Origin: an uncultured Clostridia bacterium
GTDB lineage: Bacteria; Bacillota; Clostridia; Christensenellales; Aristaeellaceae
NCBI GenBank assembly: GCA_934643825.1
Contig: CAKUCW010000024.1
Span: forward strand, 1-41,467
Length of the DNA: 41,467 nucleotides
Direction of reading: 5' to 3'
The notes under the pieces are model-generated. The model ran no database searches. It worked only from the letters and a program-made list of their open reading frames with translations, and was not told the DNA's origin. Made by a program: the position numbers and the translations under genes. Position 1 is the first letter of the stretch; each line of letters starts with the position of its first letter. Shown here piece by piece: positions 7,768 to 14,776 of the stretch.

Positions 7768-9051
7768 TCATTCTCCCTTTACAGTCTGTCTGACCCGCAG
7801 AACCGCCTGCGCCGCCGCCTGCTGCTCTGCAATCGTCAGTTTTGAAAGCGCCTGCTCATCCTCCGCATCGACCACGCGATAGACATTCTTTCCGTCTTTG
7901 CGCTGGCAGGCAATATACAGCGGCGTGATCTTCACCTCTCCAGGATAAGCACGACGGGTGTTTGAATCATAGACAAGTGTGAGGTTCACTGCCATGCCCG
8001 CCGTATTCTCGCTGTTGCGGGCATCCGTCAGCAGGCAGCCCAGCGAATAACACACGACCGTTTCATACGTCAAGCCGTCCGATCGAACGGTATGAATCCG
8101 CTCAACGCCCTGCACAACGTTCGGATGTGTGCCAAGGATGACATCCGCCCCAGCCTGCGCCAAGATTTTCGCCATCGCCCGCACGGTTTCCGGCGTTTCT
8201 GCGCGGTTTTTCGTTCCCCAATGCGGCAGCACAATGACGATGTTGGCGCCGTCTACGCGTGCGCGGGTGATATCCTGCGTCATTTTCTGGATATCCATCA
8301 GCGCAAGCACGCCGGCTGCATCGTTTTTCGTCTGTTCCCTGCCTTCGTCGCTCAAGCCGTACGAATACGCAAGCACCGCGACCTGCACGCCGTCAATATT
8401 CATCATCGTCGCGCTGCCGTTTCCGCTGTCCGGATACACGCCTGCGTAAGCCAATGCGCGGCTGGTCAATTCGCTGAGGGTCAGATCCAGCCCATCATAT
8501 CCCTTATCCAGTGCGCGTTCTGTCGCCAGCGCAACCAAATCCACGCCGCATGCGCGGAGCGCATCGAGAATCTGGGGCGACGTATTGTAATTTCCATATC
8601 CCTTTTCGCGCCCCGCCGTTGTCGTTTCCAGCGTCACGATTGCCAAATCCGCCGCGCTGAGCGTATCGCCTATTCCGTCAAATATGGACGCAAAATTGTA
8701 ATGGTCGCCGCTCTCCTGTGCGCTTTCGCGAATGGCTTTAGGCGCATAAACCGTTCCAGCCGCCGCGAGGGTCACTGTCGCCAGCTCCGGCGCCTGCGTC
8801 GGCTCGATCGTCGGCGTTGGCGCTGCCGTCGTCATGGGGGTATGCGTCATCTCGATCGTCGGCTCGGGCGAAGGAATCTCGGTCGGGCTCGGCGTCTCGG
8901 CAAACCTGCCAAACGCGGCACGCGTCCGCTCATACACACCGTCGCCCGCAATCAAAAAGAGGAACGCCGCCATCGCCACAAGAACACAGGCTGTCAGCAC
9001 CAGCATGGCTATCGTTCCCGCAGACAGCCCGCCGCGCCGCTTCTTTTTCAT
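7768..9051 (-). CDS. CapA-like membrane-anchored protein with degenerate metal site
   Basis: The 427-residue protein starts with a positively charged end (MKKKRRGG), one membrane helix (about 11-35), and a Pro/Thr-rich spacer (about 52-88). An extracellular domain of the CapA/PgsA metallophosphatase-like family follows. The domain is recognised by the order of blocks: TLAAAGTVY (97-102), VTLETTT, LATERALDKGYDGLDLT, LPHWGTKNR and LGTHPNVVQGVE. In typical members these read GDxM, NLE, ANNHxxDYG, HWGxEY and GxHPHV. Several metal-binding Asp, Asn and His positions are therefore replaced, so catalysis is probably lost. The start at 9051 has AGGAGG six bases upstream; longer in-frame extensions lack one. 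It overlaps the P1 peptidase by ATGA. A link to poly-glutamate or unusual peptide handling is only inferred. Confidence 0.8.
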   Translation of the reverse strand: MKKKRRGGLSAGTIAMLVLTACVLVAMAAFLFLIAGDGVYERTRAAFGRFAETPSPTEIPSPEPTIEMTHTPMTTAAPTPTIEPTQAPELATVTLAAAGTVYAPKAIRESAQESGDHYNFASIFDGIGDTLSAADLAIVTLETTTAGREKGYGNYNTSPQILDALRACGVDLVALATERALDKGYDGLDLTLSELTSRALAYAGVYPDSGNGSATMMNIDGVQVAVLAYSYGLSDEGREQTKNDAAGVLALMDIQKMTQDITRARVDGANIVIVLPHWGTKNRAETPETVRAMAKILAQAGADVILGTHPNVVQGVERIHTVRSDGLTYETVVCYSLGCLLTDARNSENTAGMAVNLTLVYDSNTRRAYPGEVKITPLYIACQRKDGKNVYRVVDAEDEQALSKLTIAEQQAAAQAVLRVRQTVKGE

Positions 9052-9099
9052 GGTGTTCCTCCTTTCAAATGGAATCCGTATCAAAACTCTATTTTAAAC

Positions 9100-9108
9100 A
9101 GTATATCA
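9100..9108 (-). promoter_or_regulatory. Possible extended -10 promoter of the CapA-like/P1 peptidase unit
   Basis: The minus strand reads TGATATACT, an extended -10 (TGn plus TATACT), about 50 bp before the CapA-like start. No good -35 is seen at the right distance. Confidence 0.35.
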
Positions 9109-9138
9109 CAATATCAAGTGCAATATATAGATATGCAG

Positions 9139-9173
9139 AAAAAAGGACGCACTCGGCATGACCGAATGCGTCC
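9139..9173 (-). terminator. Terminator of the ferredoxin gene
   Basis: Minus-strand stem GGACGCA-T-TCGG / CCGA-G-TGCGTCC (11 pairs around one mismatch, four-base loop) followed by TTTTTT (9139-9144). It lies 13 bp after the ferredoxin stop. Confidence 0.85.
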
Positions 9174-9186
9174 GCTCTTACAATGA

Positions 9187-9357
9187 TTAGGCCTGAGTCG
9201 GAGCGCCAACCGGGCAGTTCTCCGCGCAAGCGCCGCAATCAATGCAGGTATCAGCGTCGATAACGAACTTGCCGTCGCCCTCGCTGATCGCGCCTACCGG
9301 GCAGTTGCTGGCGCAAACGCCGCAAGAGATGCAATCATCAGAAATCTGATAAGCCAT
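9187..9357 (-). CDS. 2[4Fe-4S] ferredoxin
   Basis: A 56-residue clostridial-type ferredoxin, starting MAYQISDDCISCG. Two CxxCxxCxxxCP clusters are present: CISCGVCASNCP and CIDCGACAENCP, each donating to the paired [4Fe-4S] centres. It is a soluble low-potential electron carrier for pyruvate:ferredoxin oxidoreductase, hydrogenase and similar enzymes. The start is fixed by GGAGGTG eight bases upstream; a longer in-frame reading has no site. It is monocistronic, with its own promoter and a strong terminator. Length and sequence are standard for anaerobic Firmicutes. Confidence 0.96.
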   Translation of the reverse strand: MAYQISDDCISCGVCASNCPVGAISEGDGKFVIDADTCIDCGACAENCPVGAPTQA

Positions 9358-9400
9358 GTGGTATTCACCTCCCCATATATTCAGGATCACTCCCGCAACT

Positions 9401-9429
9401 ATTCTATCACGGTCAACCCGCAAATGCAA
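9401..9429 (-). promoter_or_regulatory. Promoter of the ferredoxin gene
   Basis: Minus-strand -35 TTGCAT (9424-9429), 17 bp spacer and -10 TAGAAT (9401-9406), about 45 bp before the ferredoxin start. Confidence 0.6.
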
Positions 9430-9510
9430 GTTTTTTTCATGCAATTCTCCAATCAACTTTCTTAGATTCCGCCTTCTTGAATTCCTAGTTTTTCTATATG
9501 ATACATAGAA

Positions 9511-9878
9511 AACAACGCTCTTTCGCAGTTCATGCCTAGAAAGAGCGTTGTGCAGCTTGTTGACATAAGCAGACTTAACTCGAATGGCACAATTAAGAAA
9601 CTCAGCTATTCTTCATTTGCGGAATGGGCTATTCACCCCCTTCGGGGGCGAATCGCTTTTTGTCTCCAGCCTGAACAACGCTCTTTCGCAGTTCATGCCT
9701 TGAAAGAGCGTTGCACAGCTTGTTGACATAAGCAAACTTAACTTGAATGGCACAATTAAGAAATTCAGCTATTCTTTCATTTGCGGAACGGGCTATTCTC
9801 CCCCTTCGGGGGCGAATCGCTTTTTGTCTCCAATCTGAACAACGCTCTTTCGTAGTTTGTGCCTAGAAAGAGCGTTGT
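9511..9878. repeat. Tandem intergenic repeat, 2.25 units of about 163 bp
   Basis: Unit 1 (9511-9673, 163 bp) and unit 2 (9674-9837, 164 bp) differ by about ten substitutions and one inserted T, roughly 93% identity by hand alignment. A third partial unit covers 9838-9878. Each unit opens with a 12-13 bp stem (ACAACGCTCTTTC / GAAAGAGCGTTGT, 14-15-base loop). Short inverted pairs GCTT/AAGC and CTTAA/TTAAG follow. Each full unit ends with a CCCCC-TTC-GGGGG hairpin extended by ATTC/GAAT and a TTTTT run on the plus strand. The units lie between the ferredoxin promoter and the end of ricT. Frames beginning MPRKSVV in units 1 and 3 have no ribosome binding site and diverge at once. A folded RNA or a mobile intergenic element is more likely than a protein. 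Confidence 0.85.
9838..9878 (-). terminator. Hairpin after ricT, possible terminator (third repeat unit)
   Basis: A perfect 13 bp stem ACAACGCTCTTTC/GAAAGAGCGTTGT with a 15-base loop sits about 20 bp after the ricT stop. It lacks a U-run on either strand, so Rho-independent termination is uncertain; it may stabilise the 3' end instead. Confidence 0.4.
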
Positions 9879-9897
9879 GATCGGTATTCAGTTCATC

Positions 9898-11154
9898 TTA
9901 CAGAAGATCCTGCTTCTGATCATTTTCGCGAATCTCCAGCACATCCACAACCTTTTCCTCGTGGATAATCTGAACGCTTTCCTTGGGCGGCTGCGCGTTC
10001 TCCGCCGGCGCATTGCTGCGCGGCTGCTGCGGGCGCTGCCTGTCCATCGGCTTTCTCGGCGGGCGCGGCGGACGTTCTCCTCGCTCCTGACGCGGCGGGC
10101 GCTCTGCCCTGTCGCCTCTCTGCTGGCGTTCCGGGCGATCTCCACGCTCCGGTCGATCCCCACGCGGCGGGCGCGGCGGACGTGCATCCTGACGGCGCGG
10201 CGCATTTTCCTGTGCGGCAGGGAGTGGCGCTTCGCTGCTCTCCGCCTTTTCAGCGCTTTGCGTCACATTCTCTTCCGTATCGGCGGGCTGCTGAGCGACC
10301 TCCTCCGGCATATCCTCTTCCGGGCGCGGCGGCTTGGCGTTTTCCTGACCCATGCGCTGGCAATCGTCAATGCGATACTCGCGCAGTTCAAACGAATCGC
10401 CCACGGCAATGCGCACGCGCACCGTTTCTTCCAGCACGTTAATCGCATTGATCACGCCCACGCCATCCGGGGTCACGATCTCGCGTCCCACACGCGGCAT
10501 GCGCTTGCGGGTCTGCTCGTAGTTATCCTGTTCATACTTCAGGCAGCACATCAGCCTGTCGCACAGACCGGAGATCTTCGTCGGGTTCAGCGACAGGTTC
10601 TGCTCCTTCGCCATCTTAATCGATACCGGCGTAAAATCGCTCAGGAACGTGCGGCAGCAGATGGGGCGTCCGCAGGGTCCGATGCCGCCGAGCATCTTTG
10701 CCTCATCGCGCACGCCGATCTGGCGCAGCTCAATGCGGGTTTTGAAGATGCTCGCCAAGCTCTTGACCAGCATGCGGAAATCCACACGACCGTTTGCCGT
10801 GAAATAGAAGATGATCTTCGAATGGTCAAACGCATATTCGACATCGACCAGCTTCATTTCAAGCTTATGCTCGGCGATGCGGTCAAGCGCAATATTAAAC
10901 GCTTCCTTCTCCGCCTGCTCGTTGCTGCGCTGGATTTCGAGATCCTGTTCGGTTGCAATGCGGATAATCGGCTTGAGCGGCAGAACCAGCCGCTCATCCG
11001 GCACATCCATGATCCCGCTCATGCACTCACCCAGCTCCACGCCGCGTGCCGTTTCGGTCACGACGCTCATGCCGTTATGCAGGTCAAGCCCATTCGGGTC
11101 AAAATCATATAGTTTGGCGGCACGCTTAAAGCGCACCCTGATTACCATGGCCAT
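9898..11154 (-). CDS. ricT: PSP1-domain protein RicT (YaaT) with long Arg/Pro-rich tail
   Basis: RicT is part of the Ric/Y-complex, which carries [4Fe-4S] clusters and directs RNase Y to certain mRNAs in Bacillus; it also affects sporulation and competence there. The PSP1 core spans about residues 1-265. The cluster-type cysteines are C161, C166, C167 in GPCGRPICC and C198, C203, C204 in GLCDRLMCC. From about 272 to 395 the protein has an unusual low-complexity extension, first acidic, then with repeats of RPPR, GDRPER and QERGER. It ends in a more normal acidic segment. Bacillus YaaT is about 275 residues, so this tail of about 150 is extra. The start at 11154 overlaps the end of holB by 13 bases and has GGAGG ten bases upstream. 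Confidence 0.93.
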   Translation of the reverse strand: MAMVIRVRFKRAAKLYDFDPNGLDLHNGMSVVTETARGVELGECMSGIMDVPDERLVLPLKPIIRIATEQDLEIQRSNEQAEKEAFNIALDRIAEHKLEMKLVDVEYAFDHSKIIFYFTANGRVDFRMLVKSLASIFKTRIELRQIGVRDEAKMLGGIGPCGRPICCRTFLSDFTPVSIKMAKEQNLSLNPTKISGLCDRLMCCLKYEQDNYEQTRKRMPRVGREIVTPDGVGVINAINVLEETVRVRIAVGDSFELREYRIDDCQRMGQENAKPPRPEEDMPEEVAQQPADTEENVTQSAEKAESSEAPLPAAQENAPRRQDARPPRPPRGDRPERGDRPERQQRGDRAERPPRQERGERPPRPPRKPMDRQRPQQPRSNAPAENAQPPKESVQIIHEEKVVDVLEIRENDQKQDLL

Positions 11155-12125
11155 TTGGCATATTCCTCCGATATTTGAAGCAGGACGGACTCCAACGCTG
11201 AGGCAAACGAAACGTTGCTCTGCAACATCATGCGTGCATGCGTCACTTTCTCCATCAGCGCAAGCCCACCGGAAAGCGGCACCGCGGCGGCAAAGCTCTG
11301 CGCCTGCCTGTCATAACCCGCGTCCGCAAGGGACATGCCGCCCGCCTGCGCAACCAAGATATCGCGCACGGCGCATTCCAGCGTGTCCATCGCCTGTTTC
11401 TGGCGTTCCTTGTCCTCTTTATATGCGTTCACAACCGGCAGGATATCCGCCGCATGGTGAACGGAAAAAACATCCCGCGTCAGCTGCTGGCGCAGGGATA
11501 GTTGCTGTTCGTCAATCTCAAGTGCGCGTCCGACACATCCTTCCGCCATACGCGCCTTTTTCGCGGCATCGTCCGCCCGTTCGCCAAGCGCAACGAGCCT
11601 TGCGGCGCAATCCTCCACGCTCAGCGGATGAAACCGCACCACACGGCAGCGGGAAATGACGGTCGGAAGCAGCGCGGCAGGCTGATCCGTCATCAGGAAA
11701 AAGACCGTCGCCTCCGGCGGCTCTTCAAGCGTCTTGAGCAGGCAGTTCTGCGCGGCGGCGTTCATCTTTTCCGCATTCGGAATGAGAATCACCTTCGCGC
11801 CGTCCTCAAAGCTCTTGACGGAAACCGTTTCAAGCATGTCGCGCATCACGCCGACCGTAATCCACTGCTTGCCCTTTTCAGGCAGCACCGTATGCACATC
11901 GGGATGCGTTCCGGAAAGGACGCGTCGGCACGGACCGCATTCGCCGCAAGGCTTATGCGCACCGCGGCAAAGCGCTGTCATGGCGCAAAGCTGCGCGGCG
12001 GAACGTTTGCCCGTGCCGCCCGGTCCCGTGAAGAGATAGGCATGGACATAGCTCCCCCGTGCAAAATCGCTTTGCAGCCTTGCGATATGCGCAGACTGCC
12101 CCTTCAGGTCTGAAAAGGAGATCAT
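11142..12125 (-). CDS. holB: DNA polymerase III delta-prime subunit
   Basis: HolB is the clamp-loader subunit that helps load the beta sliding clamp during replication. The 327-residue protein has a P-loop (GPGGTGKRS), four zinc-type cysteines in CRGAHKPCGECGPC, the LKTLEEPP block and the ISRCRVVRF sensor motif. The true start is MISFSDLKG at 12125, one base after the darA stop, with an AAGGTG site inside the darA end. An upstream in-frame extension lies inside darA and lacks a site. It overlaps ricT at its 3' end. The order darA-holB-ricT matches Bacillus yaaQ-(yaaR)-holB-yaaT, but yaaR and tmk are absent here. Confidence 0.95.
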   Translation of the reverse strand: MISFSDLKGQSAHIARLQSDFARGSYVHAYLFTGPGGTGKRSAAQLCAMTALCRGAHKPCGECGPCRRVLSGTHPDVHTVLPEKGKQWITVGVMRDMLETVSVKSFEDGAKVILIPNAEKMNAAAQNCLLKTLEEPPEATVFFLMTDQPAALLPTVISRCRVVRFHPLSVEDCAARLVALGERADDAAKKARMAEGCVGRALEIDEQQLSLRQQLTRDVFSVHHAADILPVVNAYKEDKERQKQAMDTLECAVRDILVAQAGGMSLADAGYDRQAQSFAAAVPLSGGLALMEKVTHARMMLQSNVSFASALESVLLQISEEYAKWPW

Positions 12126-12126
12126 A

Positions 12127-12456
12127 TCACACCTTGAGGAACTGGCTGACCTCCAGCACGAACACCGTCGCGCCGCCAACCGTCACGCGGATCGGATACG
12201 GCACATACACGCCGCCTGCGCCGCCCATCGGGGTGGTCGAAGCGGTGATCTGTTCGCGGCTCTTGCAGATTTTTTCAATCACGGCAAGCGCATCGTCAAG
12301 CTTTTCATCCTCCACGCCGCTGATGAGCGTGGTATTGCCGGCACGCAGGAAGCCGCCGGTGGTAGCGAGCTTGGTCACGCCGAATCCCTTATCCATAAGC
12401 GCGGAAACCAGACGTCCCGCATCCTCGTCCTGAACGATTGCAACGATAAGTTTCAT
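12127..12456 (-). CDS. darA: Cyclic di-AMP receptor DarA (PstA/YaaQ family)
   Basis: A 109-residue PII-like protein that forms trimers and binds c-di-AMP, used in osmotic and cell-wall homeostasis signalling. Family segments seen are MKLIVAIVQDEDA, LATTGGFLRAGNTTL and the C-terminal GGATVFVLEV. Length is standard. It is the first gene of the darA-holB-ricT unit and is almost fused to holB. The start has a GGAGGG site about seven bases upstream. The target protein is not known. Confidence 0.95.
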   Translation of the reverse strand: MKLIVAIVQDEDAGRLVSALMDKGFGVTKLATTGGFLRAGNTTLISGVEDEKLDDALAVIEKICKSREQITASTTPMGGAGGVYVPYPIRVTVGGATVFVLEVSQFLKV

Positions 12457-12532
12457 AAATCTATCCCTCCATATGCTGATGATGGAAGTGCAACCTCGCG
12501 TCCATTCAACGCAAAGACTACATTCTATGTTT

Positions 12533-12538
12533 ATTATA
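12533..12538 (-). promoter_or_regulatory. Candidate -10 element for darA-holB-ricT
   Basis: A perfect TATAAT on the minus strand about 77 bp upstream of darA. No good -35 hexamer is seen 16-18 bp upstream, so this is only a partial promoter. Confidence 0.3.
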
Positions 12539-12636
12539 CAGGAAAATCACCCAAAATGCTAGACCCGATTTGGGCGCAGTTTGGGGAATGGAGCCGCGTT
12601 ATTCCGTTGTCCCGGGAAACTCATATCCTATGCGTT

Positions 12637-12671
12637 AAAGAAAAGGGACAGGAAACCCTCGTTCCCTGTCC
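12637..12671 (-). terminator. Terminator of the Xaa-Pro aminopeptidase gene
   Basis: Minus-strand 10 bp stem GGACAGGGAA/TTTCCTGTCC (one G-U pair) with a six-base loop, followed by CTTTTCTTT. It lies 27 bp after the stop codon. Confidence 0.8.
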
Positions 12672-12698
12672 GATTGGAGACTGAGTCCCTCGTTTTCC

Positions 12699-14492
12699 TT
12701 AAATCGCACGCGTCGCGTGTTTGAGCCACTCGCGCTCTTCCTCGCCGGACATCAGCGGAAGCAGCGTTTCGCGCACAAACTCATGGTATTCATTCAGCCA
12801 TCCGCGCTGACGCGGGCTCATCTGCTCCGGCACAACCGCGTCCAGATCGATCGGCACGCAGGTCAGCGTTTCAAAGCCGAGGAACTGACCGTATTCGTTC
12901 TCTTCCAGCTTGCGGCAGACCAGCTCGTTCTCCGTGCGGATGCCGTGGCTTCCTTCGATGTATACGCCCGGCTCGTCGGTCGTCACCATGCCCGGCTCCT
13001 GAACCGTGTCTTCGCTGCGTGTTGCCGCCTTATACCAGCGGAAGCCGTTGGGGCCCTCATGCACGCTGAGCAGATAGCCCACGCCGTGACCCGTGCCGCA
13101 GCGATAATCGATGCCCATATCCCAAATCGGGCCGCGTGCCAGAATATCCAGACCGATGCCCGTCATGCCGTGCAGGAACTTCGCGTTCGCCAGATTCAGC
13201 ACGCTGCAAAGAACGGCGGTGAAGTGCTTCTTCTGCTCCTCGGTCACTTCGCCGAGCGCAAAGGTGCGGGTGATATCCGTCGTGCCTTCCAGATACTGTC
13301 CGCCGGAGTCGATGAGCAGCAGGTCACGCGGCTCGAGCTTCGCGTCGCTTTCCGGCGTCGCGCTGTAATGCATCATCGCGGCATTGGCGCGGTAGGCGCA
13401 GATCGTGTTGAAGCTGGGAGAAATGAAATGCTCCTGCTCCTTGCGGAAATCCAGCAGCTTGTCGCTGACGCTGATCTCCGTCATCGGGATCTTGCCGACA
13501 TTCTGTTTGAGCCAGTACATCAGGTGCGTAACCGCCACGCCGTCCTTGACATGCACGCGGCGCAGGTTTTCAAGCTCCACATCGTTCTTGATGGATTTCA
13601 TGTAGGTGGACGGATTCTCACCGCGAATGATTTCGGCGCGTTCCAGCGCAGCCATCAGCGCGGCAGTCAGCTTGGTCGCATCCGCCAGCACGGGCACATC
13701 CGGCTCAAGCCCCTTCAGCGCGGGAATGATCTCGTCGTAACCGCGAATGTTCACGCCCGCATCCTTGAGTGCGGCACGCATGGCGTCATCCACCTTGTTT
13801 TCATCGACAAACCAGTTCACATGCTTCTCGCCGATGACCAGATAGCTCATCACAACCGGCGTATTGAGCACATCGCCGCCGCGGACATTCAAAATCCACG
13901 CGATGTCATCCAGCACATTCAGCACATGCAGCTTTGCGCCGCGCTCGCTCATCACTTTACGAATGTCGGCAATCTTCTCCTGCACACTGCGTCCCGCGTA
14001 TTTTTCATCCAGAATGAAAGCTTTGTCCTGCGGCATAGCCGGACGATCCTTCCAAAGGTCGCCAAACCAGTCGCCCGTATCGCGCAGCAGCGCACCCTTC
14101 ATGGCAGCCTTCTCGCGCATATTTTCGGCAAAGCGTTCGCTGACCACGCCAAAGTCCATGCCCAGCGCATCGTTTTCGTGCAGCAGCGACGCGACATATT
14201 CCTCAAGCGTCGGCGTGCCTGCCGTGCCCATGCGCATGAGCGTCACGCCGCTTCCCTCAAGCTGATGTTCCGCCTGAATGAAGTAGCGCCCATCCACGAA
14301 CAGCGCGGATTCTTCCAACCCGACAACCATCGTTCCCGCCGAACCGGTAAAGCCGGAAAGCCATTGGCGCGTTTTGAAATGGTCGGCAATATATTCCGAA
14401 GCATGGCTGTCCGCCGTCGGCACGATGACAACCGCGAAACAATCCGCCTTCATCCGCTCTCTGAAAGCGGCAATTCTATCTCGAATTTGCAT
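12699..14492 (-). CDS. Xaa-Pro aminopeptidase (M24B family)
   Basis: A cytoplasmic dimetal peptidase that removes the N-terminal residue before proline. The 597-residue form has two N-terminal creatinase-like domains followed by the pita-bread catalytic domain and a short C-terminal domain, as in long bacterial and eukaryotic aminopeptidases P. Predicted metal ligands are D395 and D406 (LLLIDSGGQYLEGTTDITRT), H469 (GTGHGVGY), E507 (TTDEPGVY) and E521 (IRTENEL). The start has GGAGG upstream. It is transcribed alone from its own promoter, divergent from lysR, and ends at a terminator. It probably serves peptide catabolism; the neighbouring LysR gene may regulate it, but this is only suggested by position. 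Confidence 0.95.
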   Translation of the reverse strand: MQIRDRIAAFRERMKADCFAVVIVPTADSHASEYIADHFKTRQWLSGFTGSAGTMVVGLEESALFVDGRYFIQAEHQLEGSGVTLMRMGTAGTPTLEEYVASLLHENDALGMDFGVVSERFAENMREKAAMKGALLRDTGDWFGDLWKDRPAMPQDKAFILDEKYAGRSVQEKIADIRKVMSERGAKLHVLNVLDDIAWILNVRGGDVLNTPVVMSYLVIGEKHVNWFVDENKVDDAMRAALKDAGVNIRGYDEIIPALKGLEPDVPVLADATKLTAALMAALERAEIIRGENPSTYMKSIKNDVELENLRRVHVKDGVAVTHLMYWLKQNVGKIPMTEISVSDKLLDFRKEQEHFISPSFNTICAYRANAAMMHYSATPESDAKLEPRDLLLIDSGGQYLEGTTDITRTFALGEVTEEQKKHFTAVLCSVLNLANAKFLHGMTGIGLDILARGPIWDMGIDYRCGTGHGVGYLLSVHEGPNGFRWYKAATRSEDTVQEPGMVTTDEPGVYIEGSHGIRTENELVCRKLEENEYGQFLGFETLTCVPIDLDAVVPEQMSPRQRGWLNEYHEFVRETLLPLMSGEEEREWLKHATRAI

Positions 14493-14527
14493 GGCATATT
14501 CCTCCGTGTTTCAATTGGTTCGGTCAT

Positions 14528-14555
14528 ATTATACACCCGGTGCGCCAGCTGTAAA
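14528..14555 (-). promoter_or_regulatory. Promoter of the Xaa-Pro aminopeptidase gene
   Basis: Minus-strand -35 TTTACA (14550-14555), 16 bp spacer and -10 TATAAT (14528-14533), about 35 bp before the start codon. Confidence 0.7.
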
Positions 14556-14576
14556 AGACCCATTTTCGTTTTTTAG

Positions 14577-14605
14577 TTTACAACCGCCGGCGAATCCGGT
14601 AAAAT
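14577..14605 (+). promoter_or_regulatory. Promoter of lysR-type gene
   Basis: Plus-strand -35 TTTACA (14577-14582), 17 bp spacer and -10 TAAAAT (14600-14605). It lies about 165 bp before the LysR start and so predicts a long leader. Confidence 0.65.
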
Positions 14606-14640
14606 AAGATTCAGATATGCTTGGGATTCTGCCCACGCAG

Positions 14641-14765
14641 GGAAAGCGAGCTTTCTCAGTCCCTTCGCCGCTTCCTTTTCTCGCGGCAGACGATTAAGGG
14701 CTTGAGAAAACGCCGACCGTCCTTCTCTTTCACAGATCGGAAATGCGCAAAACGGCGCGTTTTTT
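14641..14765 (+). promoter_or_regulatory. Structured leader with terminator-like hairpin before the LysR gene
   Basis: The leader can form a long-range stem between TTTCTCA..CCCTT (14652-14665) and AAGGG..TGAGAAA (14696-14709), enclosing a GCCGC/GCGGC hairpin (14667-14671 with 14683-14687). An alternative hairpin GAAAG-CGAG-CTTTC (14642-14655) would use part of the same strand. Just before the ribosome binding site is AAATGCGC-AAAACG-GCGCGTTT (14741-14762) ending in TTTTTT, which looks like an intrinsic terminator. This layout fits attenuation, but no known riboswitch or T-box motif (such as the AGGGTGG box) was recognised. Confidence 0.45.
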
Positions 14766-14776
14766 AGAGGTGCATC

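Noticed and set aside
9560..9588. TTGACA inside each repeat unit as a promoter
   Set aside because: No acceptable -10 hexamer occurs 16-18 bp downstream.
9532..9726. Short open frame in the tandem repeat starting MPRKSVV
   Set aside because: It begins inside the hairpin, has no ribosome binding site, and is broken in unit 2.
9511..9878. CRISPR array
   Set aside because: Units are about 163 bp with no short direct repeats and spacers, and no cas gene is present.
14612..14776. T-box riboswitch before the LysR gene
   Set aside because: The conserved AGGGTGG-type box and specifier loop were not found.
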